NCBI RefSeq assembly: GCF_000719095.1
Contig: NZ_JOEH01000049.1
Location: 1 to 62,551 of the forward strand
DNA length: 62,551 nucleotides
Source: Streptacidiphilus jeojiense
Lineage (GTDB): Bacteria > Actinomycetota > Actinomycetes > Streptomycetales > Streptomycetaceae
Reading direction: 5' to 3'
The first letter of the stretch is position 1. Every line of letters starts with the position of its first letter. The notes beneath the pieces were generated by a model that made no database searches, had not been told where the DNA came from, and saw nothing but the letters and a program-made list of their open reading frames with translations. Shown here in pieces: positions 1 through 7,924 of the stretch. The translations under genes and the position numbers were made by a program.

Positions 1-1
1 C

Positions 2-1408
2 CCCACCCCCGCCGTCTCAGACCTGGTAGCCGCCACCCTCCCCGCCCTCGCCCTCCTCCTCGCGGCCGTCTCAGCAGCAACGCTGCTGGGCGCTCCCGCC
101 CTGGTGCACCTCCTCGCCCCAGGCCTCCCGGACCCCGGGCTCGCCGTGGTCTGCACCCGCCTGACCGCCCTCACCATCCTCCCGTTCGGCCTCACCGGCT
201 ACCTCAGCGCCGGCCTGCGCGCACACCGCCGCTTCACCGCCCCCGGCGCCGTCTACATCGCCTACAACACCGGCATCCTGCTGGTGATGATCCTGCTGCA
301 CGGCTCCCTAGGAGTCCGTGCCGCCGCGGCCGGCGTCGCCCTGGGCAGCGTCCTGATGACGGCGGTCCTGCTACCGCCCTTCACCCGCCACTGCACCCGC
401 CTGACGCTCCGTCGGCGCCAGGCCGCGACCGCGACGGCCACCGCGGCGACAGCCGCCACCGCCCCGGCCCTGGTGCTGAGCCCGCTCGCGCTGCTCCCCA
501 TCGCCCTGTTCACCCTCACCCGCCAGTCCCAGGTCTTCGTCGAGCGCTACCTCGCCTCCTCGCTGGCCCCGGGCACCATCTCGCACCTCAACTACGCCGA
601 GAAGGTCGCCCAGATGGCGATGACCCTCGGCGTGCTGGTGTGCACGGTGACCTTCCCGGTGGTGGCCAGGGCGCTGGCCGAGGGCGACCTGGAGGCGGCC
701 AGGGACCGGGTCCAGAAGGACCTCGGACTGATCGGTGCGCTGGTCCTGGCCGGTACCGCGGTGCTGATGGCCTGCGCACCGCAGATCGTCGCGCTGCTGT
801 TCCAGCGCGGGGCGTTCACCGCCCAGGACACCGCCGCCACCGCCGCGGTGATGCGGGTCTACAGCCTGGGCCTGCTCGGCCAGGCCATGGTCGGCGCACT
901 GGTCCGGCCGTTCTTCTCGACCCGCCCGGTGGTGGCCTTCGGCAGTGCCCCGGCCAGGTCGGGAACCAGGAGCGACTGGTTCCCGCTGGCCGCGATGGCG
1001 CTCGGACTGCTGGTCACCACCGGGATCGGACTGGCGGCCGTGGGCCGGCACGGAGCGATCGGGCTGGCCGCCGCCAACGCCACCGGCATCACCCTGACCG
1101 CGGCTCTGCTGCTGGTCGGGATCAGGACCCGCGGGGTGGCCCTGCGGCTGCGCACGGTCCTGCTGGACCAGGCCCGGCTGCTGGCCGCCGCCGGGTTCGC
1201 CGCCCTGGCCGCCTACCTGGCCGCCCGGCCGATCGGCGCCCAGGCGCTGCCCTCGGTGCTCCTGGGCGCCGTGGTCGGCGTCGCCGCCTTTGTACTCGCC
1301 GCCGCCGCGCTCAGGGCGCCGGTGGTGAGCGGACCGCTCGCAGCACTCTCGGCCCGGCTGTGGACCCGTGGCCGTAAGGACGAAGGGGAGGGACGCCATG
1401 GCGGCTGA
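2..1408 (+). CDS. MurJ/MviN-type lipid flippase, C-terminal part (5' end outside window)
   Basis: The frame is open from the window edge, so the true start lies upstream; the first internal start-like codon (GTG at 104) is inside the protein. About 468 residues are visible, mostly alternating hydrophobic helices, with the MurJ/MviN-like stretch FVERYLASSL near genomic 530 followed by SHLNYAEKVAQM and a conserved GAFTAQDT-type segment. The family moves undecaprenyl-linked saccharides (lipid II, or polysaccharide units in accessory copies) across the cytoplasmic membrane. The stop lies 10 bp beyond the start of a polysaccharide deacetylase, and the next genes are glycosyltransferase and chain-length proteins, so I infer a flippase for an exopolysaccharide rather than the essential cell-wall MurJ. 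Third positions in the first 500 bases favour C unusually strongly. Confidence 0.85.
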   Translation, partial: PTPAVSDLVAATLPALALLLAAVSAATLLGAPALVHLLAPGLPDPGLAVVCTRLTALTILPFGLTGYLSAGLRAHRRFTAPGAVYIAYNTGILLVMILLHGSLGVRAAAAGVALGSVLMTAVLLPPFTRHCTRLTLRRRQAATATATAATAATAPALVLSPLALLPIALFTLTRQSQVFVERYLASSLAPGTISHLNYAEKVAQMAMTLGVLVCTVTFPVVARALAEGDLEAARDRVQKDLGLIGALVLAGTAVLMACAPQIVALLFQRGAFTAQDTAATAAVMRVYSLGLLGQAMVGALVRPFFSTRPVVAFGSAPARSGTRSDWFPLAAMALGLLVTTGIGLAAVGRHGAIGLAAANATGITLTAALLLVGIRTRGVALRLRTVLLDQARLLAAAGFAALAAYLAARPIGAQALPSVLLGAVVGVAAFVLAAAALRAPVVSGPLAALSARLWTRGRKDEGEGRHGG

Positions 1409-2312
1409 GCCGCTGCACCGGGAACGGAGGGTCCTCACGGACCCGGCCGCCGAGCCGCCGTGCTCCCCCGGCCCGATAGGGACCGACCCGGCCGCCCCGG
1501 CCCCGGTGCGCACGGACCCGGTCCACCCCGGGCCCCCGCGCGGCGCCCCCGGGGCCGACGAGCTGTTCACCGGCCCCGCGGTCCGGCCCGCCGACTCGCC
1601 CTGGACGCTGATGTACCACTCGGTGGACCACTACACCGAGGACCCGCACCAGGTCACCGTCACCCCCGGGCGCTTCGCCCGGCAGATGGCCTGGCTGCAC
1701 TCCTGCGGCCTGCGCGGCGTCGGCCTGGGCGAGCTGCTGCGCGCGCACGCGGCCGGCCGGGCGGCCGACCTGGTCGGGCTGACCTTCGACGACGGCTACG
1801 CCGACCTGACCCGCGGCGTGCTGCCGGTGCTGCAGCGGTACGGCTTCAGCGCCACCGCCTTCGTCGTGGTCGGCCGCCTCGGCGGCCACAACGTCTGGGA
1901 CGAGGGGCCGCGCAAGCCGCTGCTGACGGCTGATCAGATCTTCCGGCTGCACGACTGCGGGGTCGAGATCGGCTCGCACGGCATGTACCACCGCTCGCTG
2001 CCGGGGATCGCGGCCGCGACCCTGGCCGAGGAGACCGGGCACAGCCGTGAGCTGCTGCGGGACCTCCTCGGTGAGCCGGTCGGAGGATTCTGCTACCCCT
2101 ACGGCGCGGTCGACGCCGCCGCGGCCGCCGCGGTCCGCGACAGTGGCTACCACTACGGGGCCGCGATCGCGCACGGCCCGCTGACCGGCCGCTGGGCGCT
2201 GCCGCGCTCCTACGTCGGCGAACGCGACAACGGACTGCGACTGCGCGCCAAGCGCGCCCGGCACCGGCTGCGCGGCCTGCGAGTCCGGGTCGACGGAGAG
2301 GACGCCCGATGA
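1398..2312 (+). CDS. Polysaccharide deacetylase (NodB homology, CE4)
   Basis: A 304-aa protein of the carbohydrate esterase 4 family, which removes N- or O-acetyl groups from polysaccharides using a metal held by Asp-His-His. The visible NodB motifs are TFDDGYADL (motif 1, catalytic base and metal Asp), EIGSHGMYH (motif 2, H-x3-H metal ligands) and GFCYPYG (motif 3). The N-terminal LMYHSVDHY is common in CE4 proteins of capsule and EPS clusters. I chose ATG 1398, preceded by AAGGGGAGGGA, over an in-frame GTG at 1368. There is no signal peptide, so it probably acts at the cytoplasmic face. The gene overlaps the upstream flippase by 11 bp and the downstream glycosyltransferase by ATGA, implying one operon. 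Confidence 0.9.
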   Translation: MAAEPLHRERRVLTDPAAEPPCSPGPIGTDPAAPAPVRTDPVHPGPPRGAPGADELFTGPAVRPADSPWTLMYHSVDHYTEDPHQVTVTPGRFARQMAWLHSCGLRGVGLGELLRAHAAGRAADLVGLTFDDGYADLTRGVLPVLQRYGFSATAFVVVGRLGGHNVWDEGPRKPLLTADQIFRLHDCGVEIGSHGMYHRSLPGIAAATLAEETGHSRELLRDLLGEPVGGFCYPYGAVDAAAAAAVRDSGYHYGAAIAHGPLTGRWALPRSYVGERDNGLRLRAKRARHRLRGLRVRVDGEDAR

Positions 2313-3514
2313 GAGTGCTACAGGTGATCACCGGTCTCGCCGCCGGCGGTGCGGAGCAGCAGCTCCGGCTGCTGCTCCGGCATCTGCCGGACCGTCACCA
2401 CTGCGACGTGGTGACCCTGGAGAACCCGGGCACGGTGGCCCAGGGCCTGCGCGAGGACGGCGTCCGGGTGTTCGAGCTGGGCATGCGGGGCAACCGCGAC
2501 CTGGCCGCGCTGCCCCGGCTGACCGGGCTGATCCGGCACGGCCGCTACGACCTGGTGCACTGCCACCTCTACCGGTCCCTGGTCTACGGGCGGCTGGCCG
2601 CCCGGCTGGCCGGGGTCGGCGCCGTGGTCGCCACCGAGCACTCGCTGCTGCCCGGGATCATCGAGGGGCGCCGGATCACCCCCGGCGTGCGGGCCCTCTA
2701 CCTGGCCGCGGAGCGGCTCGGGCAGCGCACCGTGGCGGTGTCCGACCCGGTCGCCGAGCACCTGGCCGGCTGGAGGGTCCCCGCGCACCGGGTGGTGACC
2801 ATCCCCAACGGCGTGGACGTGGCCCGCTACGCGCAGCCCGCGCCGACCCGGGCCGCCACCCGCCAGTTCCTCCGCGCCGAGCTGGGCCTGCCGCAGGACG
2901 CGCTGGTGGTCGGCGGCCTCGGCCGGCTGGTCCCCGGCAAGCGGTTCGACGTCCTGGTGGACGCCCTGGCGCTGATGCCCGCCGGGGCCGGCGCGGCCCG
3001 GCTGCTGCTGGTCGGCGACGGCGAGGAGCGCCCGGCCCTGGAGCGGCGCGCCCGCGCGGCCGGCGTGGCCGACCGGGTGGTGTTCGCGGGGGAGCGCGAC
3101 GACGTCCCCGACCTGCTCACGGCGATGGACGTGCTGGCGGCGCCGTCCCGGACCGAGACCTTCGGCATGGCGCTGATCGAGGCGCTGGCCGCGGGCCTGC
3201 CGGTGCGCTGGTCCTCCGGACCCGCGCTCTCCGAGCTGCCGCCGGAGGCGGCCCCCGGCGCGGTCCGGGTCCGCTCCGACCCGGCCGCCTACGCCGCCGA
3301 GCTGGCCGGACTGCGCCAGTGCCGGACGCCGCTGCCGCAGCCGGCGGCGGTACGGCACTACGACATCGCCCGGCTGGCCCCCCTGGTCGCCGAGGTCTAC
3401 GACCGGCTCGGCCCGGTACCGGCCGGCCCCACTGCCCCTGTCACCCGCACCGTTCCGGTGCAACCGCAACCGCAACCGCATGCGCCCGCTGCCCCGGCGA
3501 AAACCTCTCGATAA
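2309..3514 (+). CDS. Glycosyltransferase family 4 (GT-B fold)
   Basis: A 401-aa retaining glycosyltransferase of the GT4 class. The N-terminal acceptor domain opens with MRVLQVITGLAAGGAEQQ, the typical glycine-rich loop plus GGAE signature. The C-terminal nucleotide-sugar domain has GRLVPGKRFDVLVDAL and the E-x7-E-like PSRTETFGMALIEALAAG that binds the sugar-nucleotide ribose and diphosphate. It starts inside the stop codon of the deacetylase gene (ATGA at 2309), so translation is probably coupled. The last 40 residues are a Pro/Ala/Gln tail without a recognised domain. It should add a sugar to a lipid-linked repeat unit in the cytoplasm; donor and acceptor cannot be read from the sequence. 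Confidence 0.9.
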   Translation: MRVLQVITGLAAGGAEQQLRLLLRHLPDRHHCDVVTLENPGTVAQGLREDGVRVFELGMRGNRDLAALPRLTGLIRHGRYDLVHCHLYRSLVYGRLAARLAGVGAVVATEHSLLPGIIEGRRITPGVRALYLAAERLGQRTVAVSDPVAEHLAGWRVPAHRVVTIPNGVDVARYAQPAPTRAATRQFLRAELGLPQDALVVGGLGRLVPGKRFDVLVDALALMPAGAGAARLLLVGDGEERPALERRARAAGVADRVVFAGERDDVPDLLTAMDVLAAPSRTETFGMALIEALAAGLPVRWSSGPALSELPPEAAPGAVRVRSDPAAYAAELAGLRQCRTPLPQPAAVRHYDIARLAPLVAEVYDRLGPVPAGPTAPVTRTVPVQPQPQPHAPAAPAKTSR

Positions 3515-3532
3515 CCCAAGGAGCCCGCAGCC

Positions 3533-4318
3533 ATGTCCGACAGTAGCCGCAACGCCGTGCGCAGCATCCTGCGCCGCTGCTGGCCCGTTCTCGCCGCCGT
3601 CCCGCTCGGCGCCGCCTGCGGTGGCGCCTACGCGCTGGCCGCACCGGTCCAGTACCAGGCCAACGCCTATGTGATGGTGGTGCCGCAGGCGACCGGCGAC
3701 AGCGCCACCGCCGTCAACTTCGCCCAGGCCTACGGCCGGGTGATCACCCAGCCGGAGATCCTGCTGGAGGCCTCGGTGAGCACCGGCGTCCCGCTGGCGA
3801 AGCTGGCCCCGCTGATCCAGGCGACCACCTCGCCGGACGCGCCGATGGTGCAGATCACCGGTAGTGCGCCCACCGCCGCCCGGGCCGCCCAGGAGGCCAA
3901 CGCGGTGGCGCGTTCGCTGGTGACCTTCGGCAACGCGGTCACCAAGCAGACCAGGGTCCAGCTGATCACCTTCGCCGCCGCGGCCAGGCCGGACGCCCCG
4001 AGCTCGCCCTCACGCACCCTGGACGTCGCGGTGGGCGGCGCGGCCGGCCTGCTGATCGGGGGGCTGGCCATGATGGCCCGGCAGTCCCGGGCCGGCGCCG
4101 GCGCGGCGCCCTCCGCGCTGCCGCAGCCCCGCTCGGACAGCAGCGCGGAGGACGCCCCGGCGGACGGGCTCCCGGCCGACCCGGCCCCCGCCGGGACGCC
4201 GGACCGGACCCCCGCCCCGGCGTCCGCCCCCGCTCCCGCCCAGGGCGCGGCCGCGGCCGCGAGCTCCGAGGCGGATGCCGACCGTGCCCGGCAGTCCGCG
4301 GCCAGGGCCCGTCGATGA
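3533..4318 (+). CDS. Wzz/YveK-like chain-length or co-polymerase membrane protein
   Basis: 261 aa. A hydrophobic helix near residues 16-35 is followed by a short extracytoplasmic region (YQANAYVMVVPQATGDSATAV, then NFAQAYGRVITQPEILLEAS) typical of the Wzz domain of capsule co-polymerases. A second hydrophobic segment lies near residues 165-185, and an acidic Pro/Ala-rich cytoplasmic tail follows. No Walker A tyrosine-kinase domain is present, unlike many Gram-positive relatives, so any kinase partner is elsewhere. A weak AAGGAG lies before ATG 3533. The C-terminal tail is low complexity. The gene ends in an ATGA overlap with the next acyltransferase. Its expected role is control of polymer length in the surrounding polysaccharide pathway. 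Confidence 0.75.
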   Translation: MSDSSRNAVRSILRRCWPVLAAVPLGAACGGAYALAAPVQYQANAYVMVVPQATGDSATAVNFAQAYGRVITQPEILLEASVSTGVPLAKLAPLIQATTSPDAPMVQITGSAPTAARAAQEANAVARSLVTFGNAVTKQTRVQLITFAAAARPDAPSSPSRTLDVAVGGAAGLLIGGLAMMARQSRAGAGAAPSALPQPRSDSSAEDAPADGLPADPAPAGTPDRTPAPASAPAPAQGAAAAASSEADADRARQSAARARR

Positions 4319-5508
4319 CGGCACCTCAGCTCACCGCTGCGGTCCCCGCGGGCGCCGCACCGGCGCCCGCGAAGGCTGCGGCCCCGGTGACCGAGGTGCG
4401 CACGGTCCGGGACGCCACCGCCTTCGACGCCCTGGCCGACGACTGGGACGCGCTGGTGGACCGGTGCGCCGCCGCCACCCCGTTCCAGAGCCACGCCTGG
4501 CTCTCCTCCTGGTGGCGCAGCTACGGCAGGCCGGGACGGCTGCGGGTGGTGACGGTCCGTCGGGACGGCGTGCTGGTGGGCGCGGCCCCGCTGATGCTCC
4601 GTCGGCGCGGGCTGCCGCTGCTGTCCGGGGTCGGCCAGGGGCTGACCGACTTCCTGGACGTGCTGCTGGACGACGCCCACGCCGAGCAGACCGCGGCGGT
4701 GCTGGCCAGGGCGATGGCCGTGCAGCTCGGCCTGCGCCGGCCCTGGGCCGCGCTGGACCTGCGCGAGCTGCGCCAGGGTTCGGCCGCGCACCGGATCGCC
4801 GAGCACTGGCCGGGAGCGGCCCGGCGGCTGCCGGACTCGCTGTGCCAGCACCTGCCCGGTGTGCCGGTGGAGGAACTGCTGTCCCGGCTGCCGGGACGGA
4901 CCGCGCAGCGCAGCCGGGTCAAGCTGCGCAAGCTGGAGGCCGCCGGGATCGAGACCAGGCTGGTGCCGGTCGAGGACGTGCCCCGGGCCCTCGGCGAGCT
5001 GCTGGCCCTGCACGAACTGCAGTGGCGCGGCCGGGGCGTCACCCCCGAGCACCTGCGCCCGCGCTTCGCCGAGCACCTGTCCCGCTCCGCCGAGCGGATG
5101 GCCGCGGCCGGCCGCGCCGCCGTCCGCCAGTACCGCCTGGACGGCGAGCTGGTGGCCTGCGACCTGACCCTGCAGGTGCGCGGGCTGTCCGCGATCTACG
5201 TCTACGGCGTCCACCCCGACCTGCGGGAACGGGTGGACGTCGCCGGAATACTGTTCCGCGAGAGCCTGGCGCACGCCGCCGCCACCGGTCGCGGCGAGCT
5301 GAGCCTGCTGCGCGGCGACGAGCCCTACAAGCAGCGCTGGCGTCCCGAGCAGGCCCGCAACGAGCGGCTGCTGCTGGGCGGGGGGCCGGCGGTGGCCCTG
5401 TACGCGGCGGCGATCGGCCTGCGCGCCGGCGCGGTCCGCTCGCTGCGCACCCGCGCCCCCTGGCTGGCCCCGCTCCGCACCAGGCTCAGGGAGCTCACCG
5501 CGCGCTGA
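4315..5508 (+). CDS. GNAT/FemAB-like acyltransferase (CelD/BcsL-like)
   Basis: 397 aa. The N-terminal half has RDATAFDALADDWDALVDR and TPFQSHAWLSSWWRSYG, the signature of the cellulose-biosynthesis CelD/BcsL-type acyltransferases, and the C-terminal half carries a GNAT-like fold ending in SLLRGDEPYKQRW. Such enzymes in EPS clusters are thought to acylate or aminoacylate sugars or lipid intermediates. It begins in the stop codon of the Wzz-like gene, so it is the last gene of the operon. Its final 14 bases overlap the 3' end of the convergent GH26-like gene, leaving no room for a terminator between them. The substrate is unknown. Confidence 0.75.
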   Translation: MTAPQLTAAVPAGAAPAPAKAAAPVTEVRTVRDATAFDALADDWDALVDRCAAATPFQSHAWLSSWWRSYGRPGRLRVVTVRRDGVLVGAAPLMLRRRGLPLLSGVGQGLTDFLDVLLDDAHAEQTAAVLARAMAVQLGLRRPWAALDLRELRQGSAAHRIAEHWPGAARRLPDSLCQHLPGVPVEELLSRLPGRTAQRSRVKLRKLEAAGIETRLVPVEDVPRALGELLALHELQWRGRGVTPEHLRPRFAEHLSRSAERMAAAGRAAVRQYRLDGELVACDLTLQVRGLSAIYVYGVHPDLRERVDVAGILFRESLAHAAATGRGELSLLRGDEPYKQRWRPEQARNERLLLGGGPAVALYAAAIGLRAGAVRSLRTRAPWLAPLRTRLRELTAR

Positions 5509-6508
5509 GCGCCTGCCGGAACACCTGGCCGGAACGGGGATTGCCGGTGCAGCGCCAGACCCCGTGCGGGCAGTAGTCGGTGATGGTCTGGTAGAGGGTG
5601 TCGTGGGTGGCGGCCCAGTCCAGCATCCCCCTGACGTACGCGGGGTCGTCGCCCCGGTCGTACATCCCCCACTCCGGGTAGGACACCGGCTTGCGGTGCG
5701 CCGCGGCGAAGCGGACCTGGGCCAGCAGGCCGTACGGCTCGGCCACATAACTGGAGAACGGTGCGGTCCGGTCCGGATCGGAGCCGGCCATGTCGTAGCT
5801 GTCCATGCCGATGACGTCGGTGACGTCGTCCCCGGGGTAGCAGTCCGGCCAGGGGTGCGCGTCGGCGCCCCTGGTCGGGGCGAACTCGAAGCGGAAGCGC
5901 TGTCCGGGCACCGCGCGCATGGCGGTGACGATCCGGCGCCAGTACTGCTTCCAGGCGGCGGGGTCGGGACCGCAGCGGCTGGTGTAGGTGGTGCCGTTCA
6001 TCTCCCAGCCCAGGGTGAGCACGGTGTCGGGGGCGCCCAGTGCGACCAGGGTCCGGGCCAGCGCGGTGAAGTGCGCGTCGTTGCGTCCGGCGGCGCCCTG
6101 TTCCAGCAGCTGCCGGACCTGGTCGTCGGGGACCTGCCCCTCGTTGTCGGGGAGCATCGGCACCCCCAGCACCAGCAGCCGGTCCGGCTCGGCGTCCCGC
6201 CAGGCCGCCCACGGGCCGAGCAGGGTGGCGCTGCCCTCGATGTCCGACCAGGAGCCGCCGGGGAGGTAGGTGTGCCCGACCCGGATCGGCGCGCCGCCCA
6301 GCCAGGCGGAGAGCTGCCCCATCGCGTCGTCCGACTCGGTCGACCCCAGGAAGGCGCCGAACGGCACCTGGTGCGGGGGCACCGCGGTCGGGTCCGCGAC
6401 CGGCCCCCGGCCGCTGCCGCCGCCCCCGGACCACCACAGCAGCCCCATCCCGGCGGCGACCACCAGCACCGCCGTGACCAGCAGCGTCACCGCACGGCGG
6501 CGCAGCAT
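5495..6508 (-). CDS. Membrane-anchored GH26-like glycoside hydrolase
   Basis: 337 aa starting at ATG 6508, preceded by GGGAGGATGTC; an upstream in-frame start at 6553 lacks this site. Residues about 5-25 form an uncleaved signal or anchor (VTLLVTAVLVVAAGMGLLWW) followed by a Gly/Ser linker. The catalytic domain shows LGWEMNGTTYTS, whose Glu is the likely acid/base, and SYPEWGMYDRG, whose Glu is the likely nucleophile, in the order and spacing of clan GH-A, family 26 (beta-mannanases and related enzymes). The C-terminus has paired cysteines (YCPHGVWRCTGN). The gene is convergent with the EPS operon and may trim or release the polymer made next door. GH26 is my best family call; another clan-A family is possible. 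Confidence 0.75.
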   Translation of the reverse strand: MLRRRAVTLLVTAVLVVAAGMGLLWWSGGGGSGRGPVADPTAVPPHQVPFGAFLGSTESDDAMGQLSAWLGGAPIRVGHTYLPGGSWSDIEGSATLLGPWAAWRDAEPDRLLVLGVPMLPDNEGQVPDDQVRQLLEQGAAGRNDAHFTALARTLVALGAPDTVLTLGWEMNGTTYTSRCGPDPAAWKQYWRRIVTAMRAVPGQRFRFEFAPTRGADAHPWPDCYPGDDVTDVIGMDSYDMAGSDPDRTAPFSSYVAEPYGLLAQVRFAAAHRKPVSYPEWGMYDRGDDPAYVRGMLDWAATHDTLYQTITDYCPHGVWRCTGNPRSGQVFRQALSAR

Positions 6509-6621
6509 GACATCCTCCCTCGACCGGTTCCGGCCCACGCTAGGTCCCGGCACCGTCCAGCGTGACGGGACACACCTGGGGCTGCGGCTGATTCACCGGT
6601 GATCCGTCATATCGTGCGGGA

Positions 6622-6954
6622 ATGACCGTCACGCGTTCGATCCTGCTGTTCGTACTGGCGGCCTTCGCCGAGATCGGCGGCTGCTGGCTGGTCTGGCAGT
6701 CGGTGAAGGAGCACCGGGGCTGGCCGTACGCGGTCTGCGGCGTGCTGGCGCTCGGCGCCTACGGTTTCGTGGCGGCGCTGCAGCCGGACGCGTCCTTCGG
6801 CCGGGTGCTGGCCGCCTACGGCGGGGTGTTCGTCGCCGGTTCGCTGGCCTGGGGCGTTGCGGTGGACGGCTTCCGCCCCACCGGATGGGATGTGACCGGC
6901 GCCGCGGTCTGCCTGCTGGGAGCGGCGCTGATCGTCTACCAGCCGCGCGCCTGA
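6622..6954 (+). CDS. YnfA/UPF0060 family small membrane protein
   Basis: 110 aa with four predicted helices and family landmarks: [12 protein letters not shown] in helix 1, [24 protein letters not shown], and a C-terminal [22 protein letters not shown]. The family resembles small multidrug resistance transporters, but its role is not settled. TATCGT at 6610-6615 lies exactly 6 nt before ATG 6622, so the transcript is probably leaderless; a weak GCGGGA abuts the start and is too close for ordinary ribosome binding. It is transcribed divergently from the GH26-like gene. Confidence 0.9.
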   Translation: MTVTRSILLFVLAAFAEIGGCWLVWQSVKEHRGWPYAVCGVLALGAYGFVAALQPDASFGRVLAAYGGVFVAGSLAWGVAVDGFRPTGWDVTGAAVCLLGAALIVYQPRA

Positions 6955-7069
6955 GGCGGGCCGCCGAGGGCCCCGACCGGTGTCCAAATGGAGAAACGTT
7001 ACGCTCCTGGGACCGCCATTTTTCCGACCCTGCACCCCTTCCCCGCCCCGTCGACCTACGGTAGTGAAC

Positions 7070-7846
7070 ATGCGTACCGCGCTCGCAGCCCTCATCGTGA
7101 TCCTCGCCGCCATCGGCGTGGGCGCCGCTGCGCGCGACCACCGGCCGGCCCCGTTCGGCGACTCGGTGGTGGTCCACAGCAACGACACGGTCTCCAAGGA
7201 GGACGGCGGCGTGCTGCGGATCGGCGCCGACGGCTCGGTGCAGCTGTACGCGACCAGGGGCAGCGACAGCGGTCACACCCTGTGGTCCTACAAGCGGCCC
7301 GGCGCCGAGCCGGTGAGCGTGGTGCCGCTCGCCGGCATCACCGTGGCGGTCTGGAACGACGGGATGCTCACCGGCGTCCGCACCGATCCGGCCGCGGTGG
7401 CCTGGCACCGCTTCGTCCCCGGCCTGGCCGACCGGCTCCGCCAGCACCCCGCCGACGTGGGCGTGCTGGTCGCCTCGCTGGACCGCGGCAAGGTCTTCCT
7501 GGTGCCCACCCCGCAGGTGGTGATGGAGTACAACACCGCCGACGGCTCCATCCGCAGCGACACCCTGCCCCAGGTCGGCTGCTCCTACGCGCCGGCCCAG
7601 GCGCTGGCCCTGGACGACCTGCTGGTGCTGGCCCGGCCCTGCGACCACGGCAGCACCGTCGAGGCCTTCGACGGCAGCGGCCGGGTCTGGCAGCTCCCGT
7701 CCAGCCCGCTGGCCCGGCCGGTCGCCACCGGCACCACCACGGTGGGCGTCCGCGACGTCCCCTGGCTCAGCACCCAGGTGCTCCAGCGCCTCACCGGCAA
7801 GCCCGCGCTCACCTTGCCGATCAGGCAGCTGCCCGGCCCCCGTTAG
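7070..7846 (+). CDS. Unknown N-terminally anchored protein with beta-propeller-like repeats
   Basis: 258 aa with one N-terminal hydrophobic segment (LAALIVILAAIGVGAAA), so secreted or anchored outside the membrane. The rest alternates short beta-rich stretches such as GGVLRIGADGSVQLYA, SGHTLWSYKRPG and TVEAFDGSGRVWQLP, which look like degenerate PQQ/WD-type blades, but I cannot assign a family. There is no clear Shine-Dalgarno; TACGGT at 7057-7062 lies 7 nt before ATG 7070, so a leaderless start is likely. GTG 7064 would be the alternative. The stop codon TAG forms the first bases of the TAGACT -10-like box of the next gene. Function unknown. Confidence 0.7.
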   Translation: MRTALAALIVILAAIGVGAAARDHRPAPFGDSVVVHSNDTVSKEDGGVLRIGADGSVQLYATRGSDSGHTLWSYKRPGAEPVSVVPLAGITVAVWNDGMLTGVRTDPAAVAWHRFVPGLADRLRQHPADVGVLVASLDRGKVFLVPTPQVVMEYNTADGSIRSDTLPQVGCSYAPAQALALDDLLVLARPCDHGSTVEAFDGSGRVWQLPSSPLARPVATGTTTVGVRDVPWLSTQVLQRLTGKPALTLPIRQLPGPR

Positions 7847-7849
7847 ACT
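7844..7849 (+). promoter_or_regulatory. -10 element TAGACT for the ABC-F gene
   Basis: TAGACT is a good Streptomyces vegetative -10 box. It overlaps the TAG stop of the preceding gene and leaves a leader of about 70 nt before the ABC-F start. No convincing -35 hexamer is visible at the right spacing. Inference from sequence only. Confidence 0.45.
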
Positions 7850-7924
7850 GGAAGCCTCCGCCTCAAGCAGGGCCCCGCTCGACGGCCCGCGCCAGCGCCT
7901 CGCCGTCCCGGGAGTTACTTCGCC

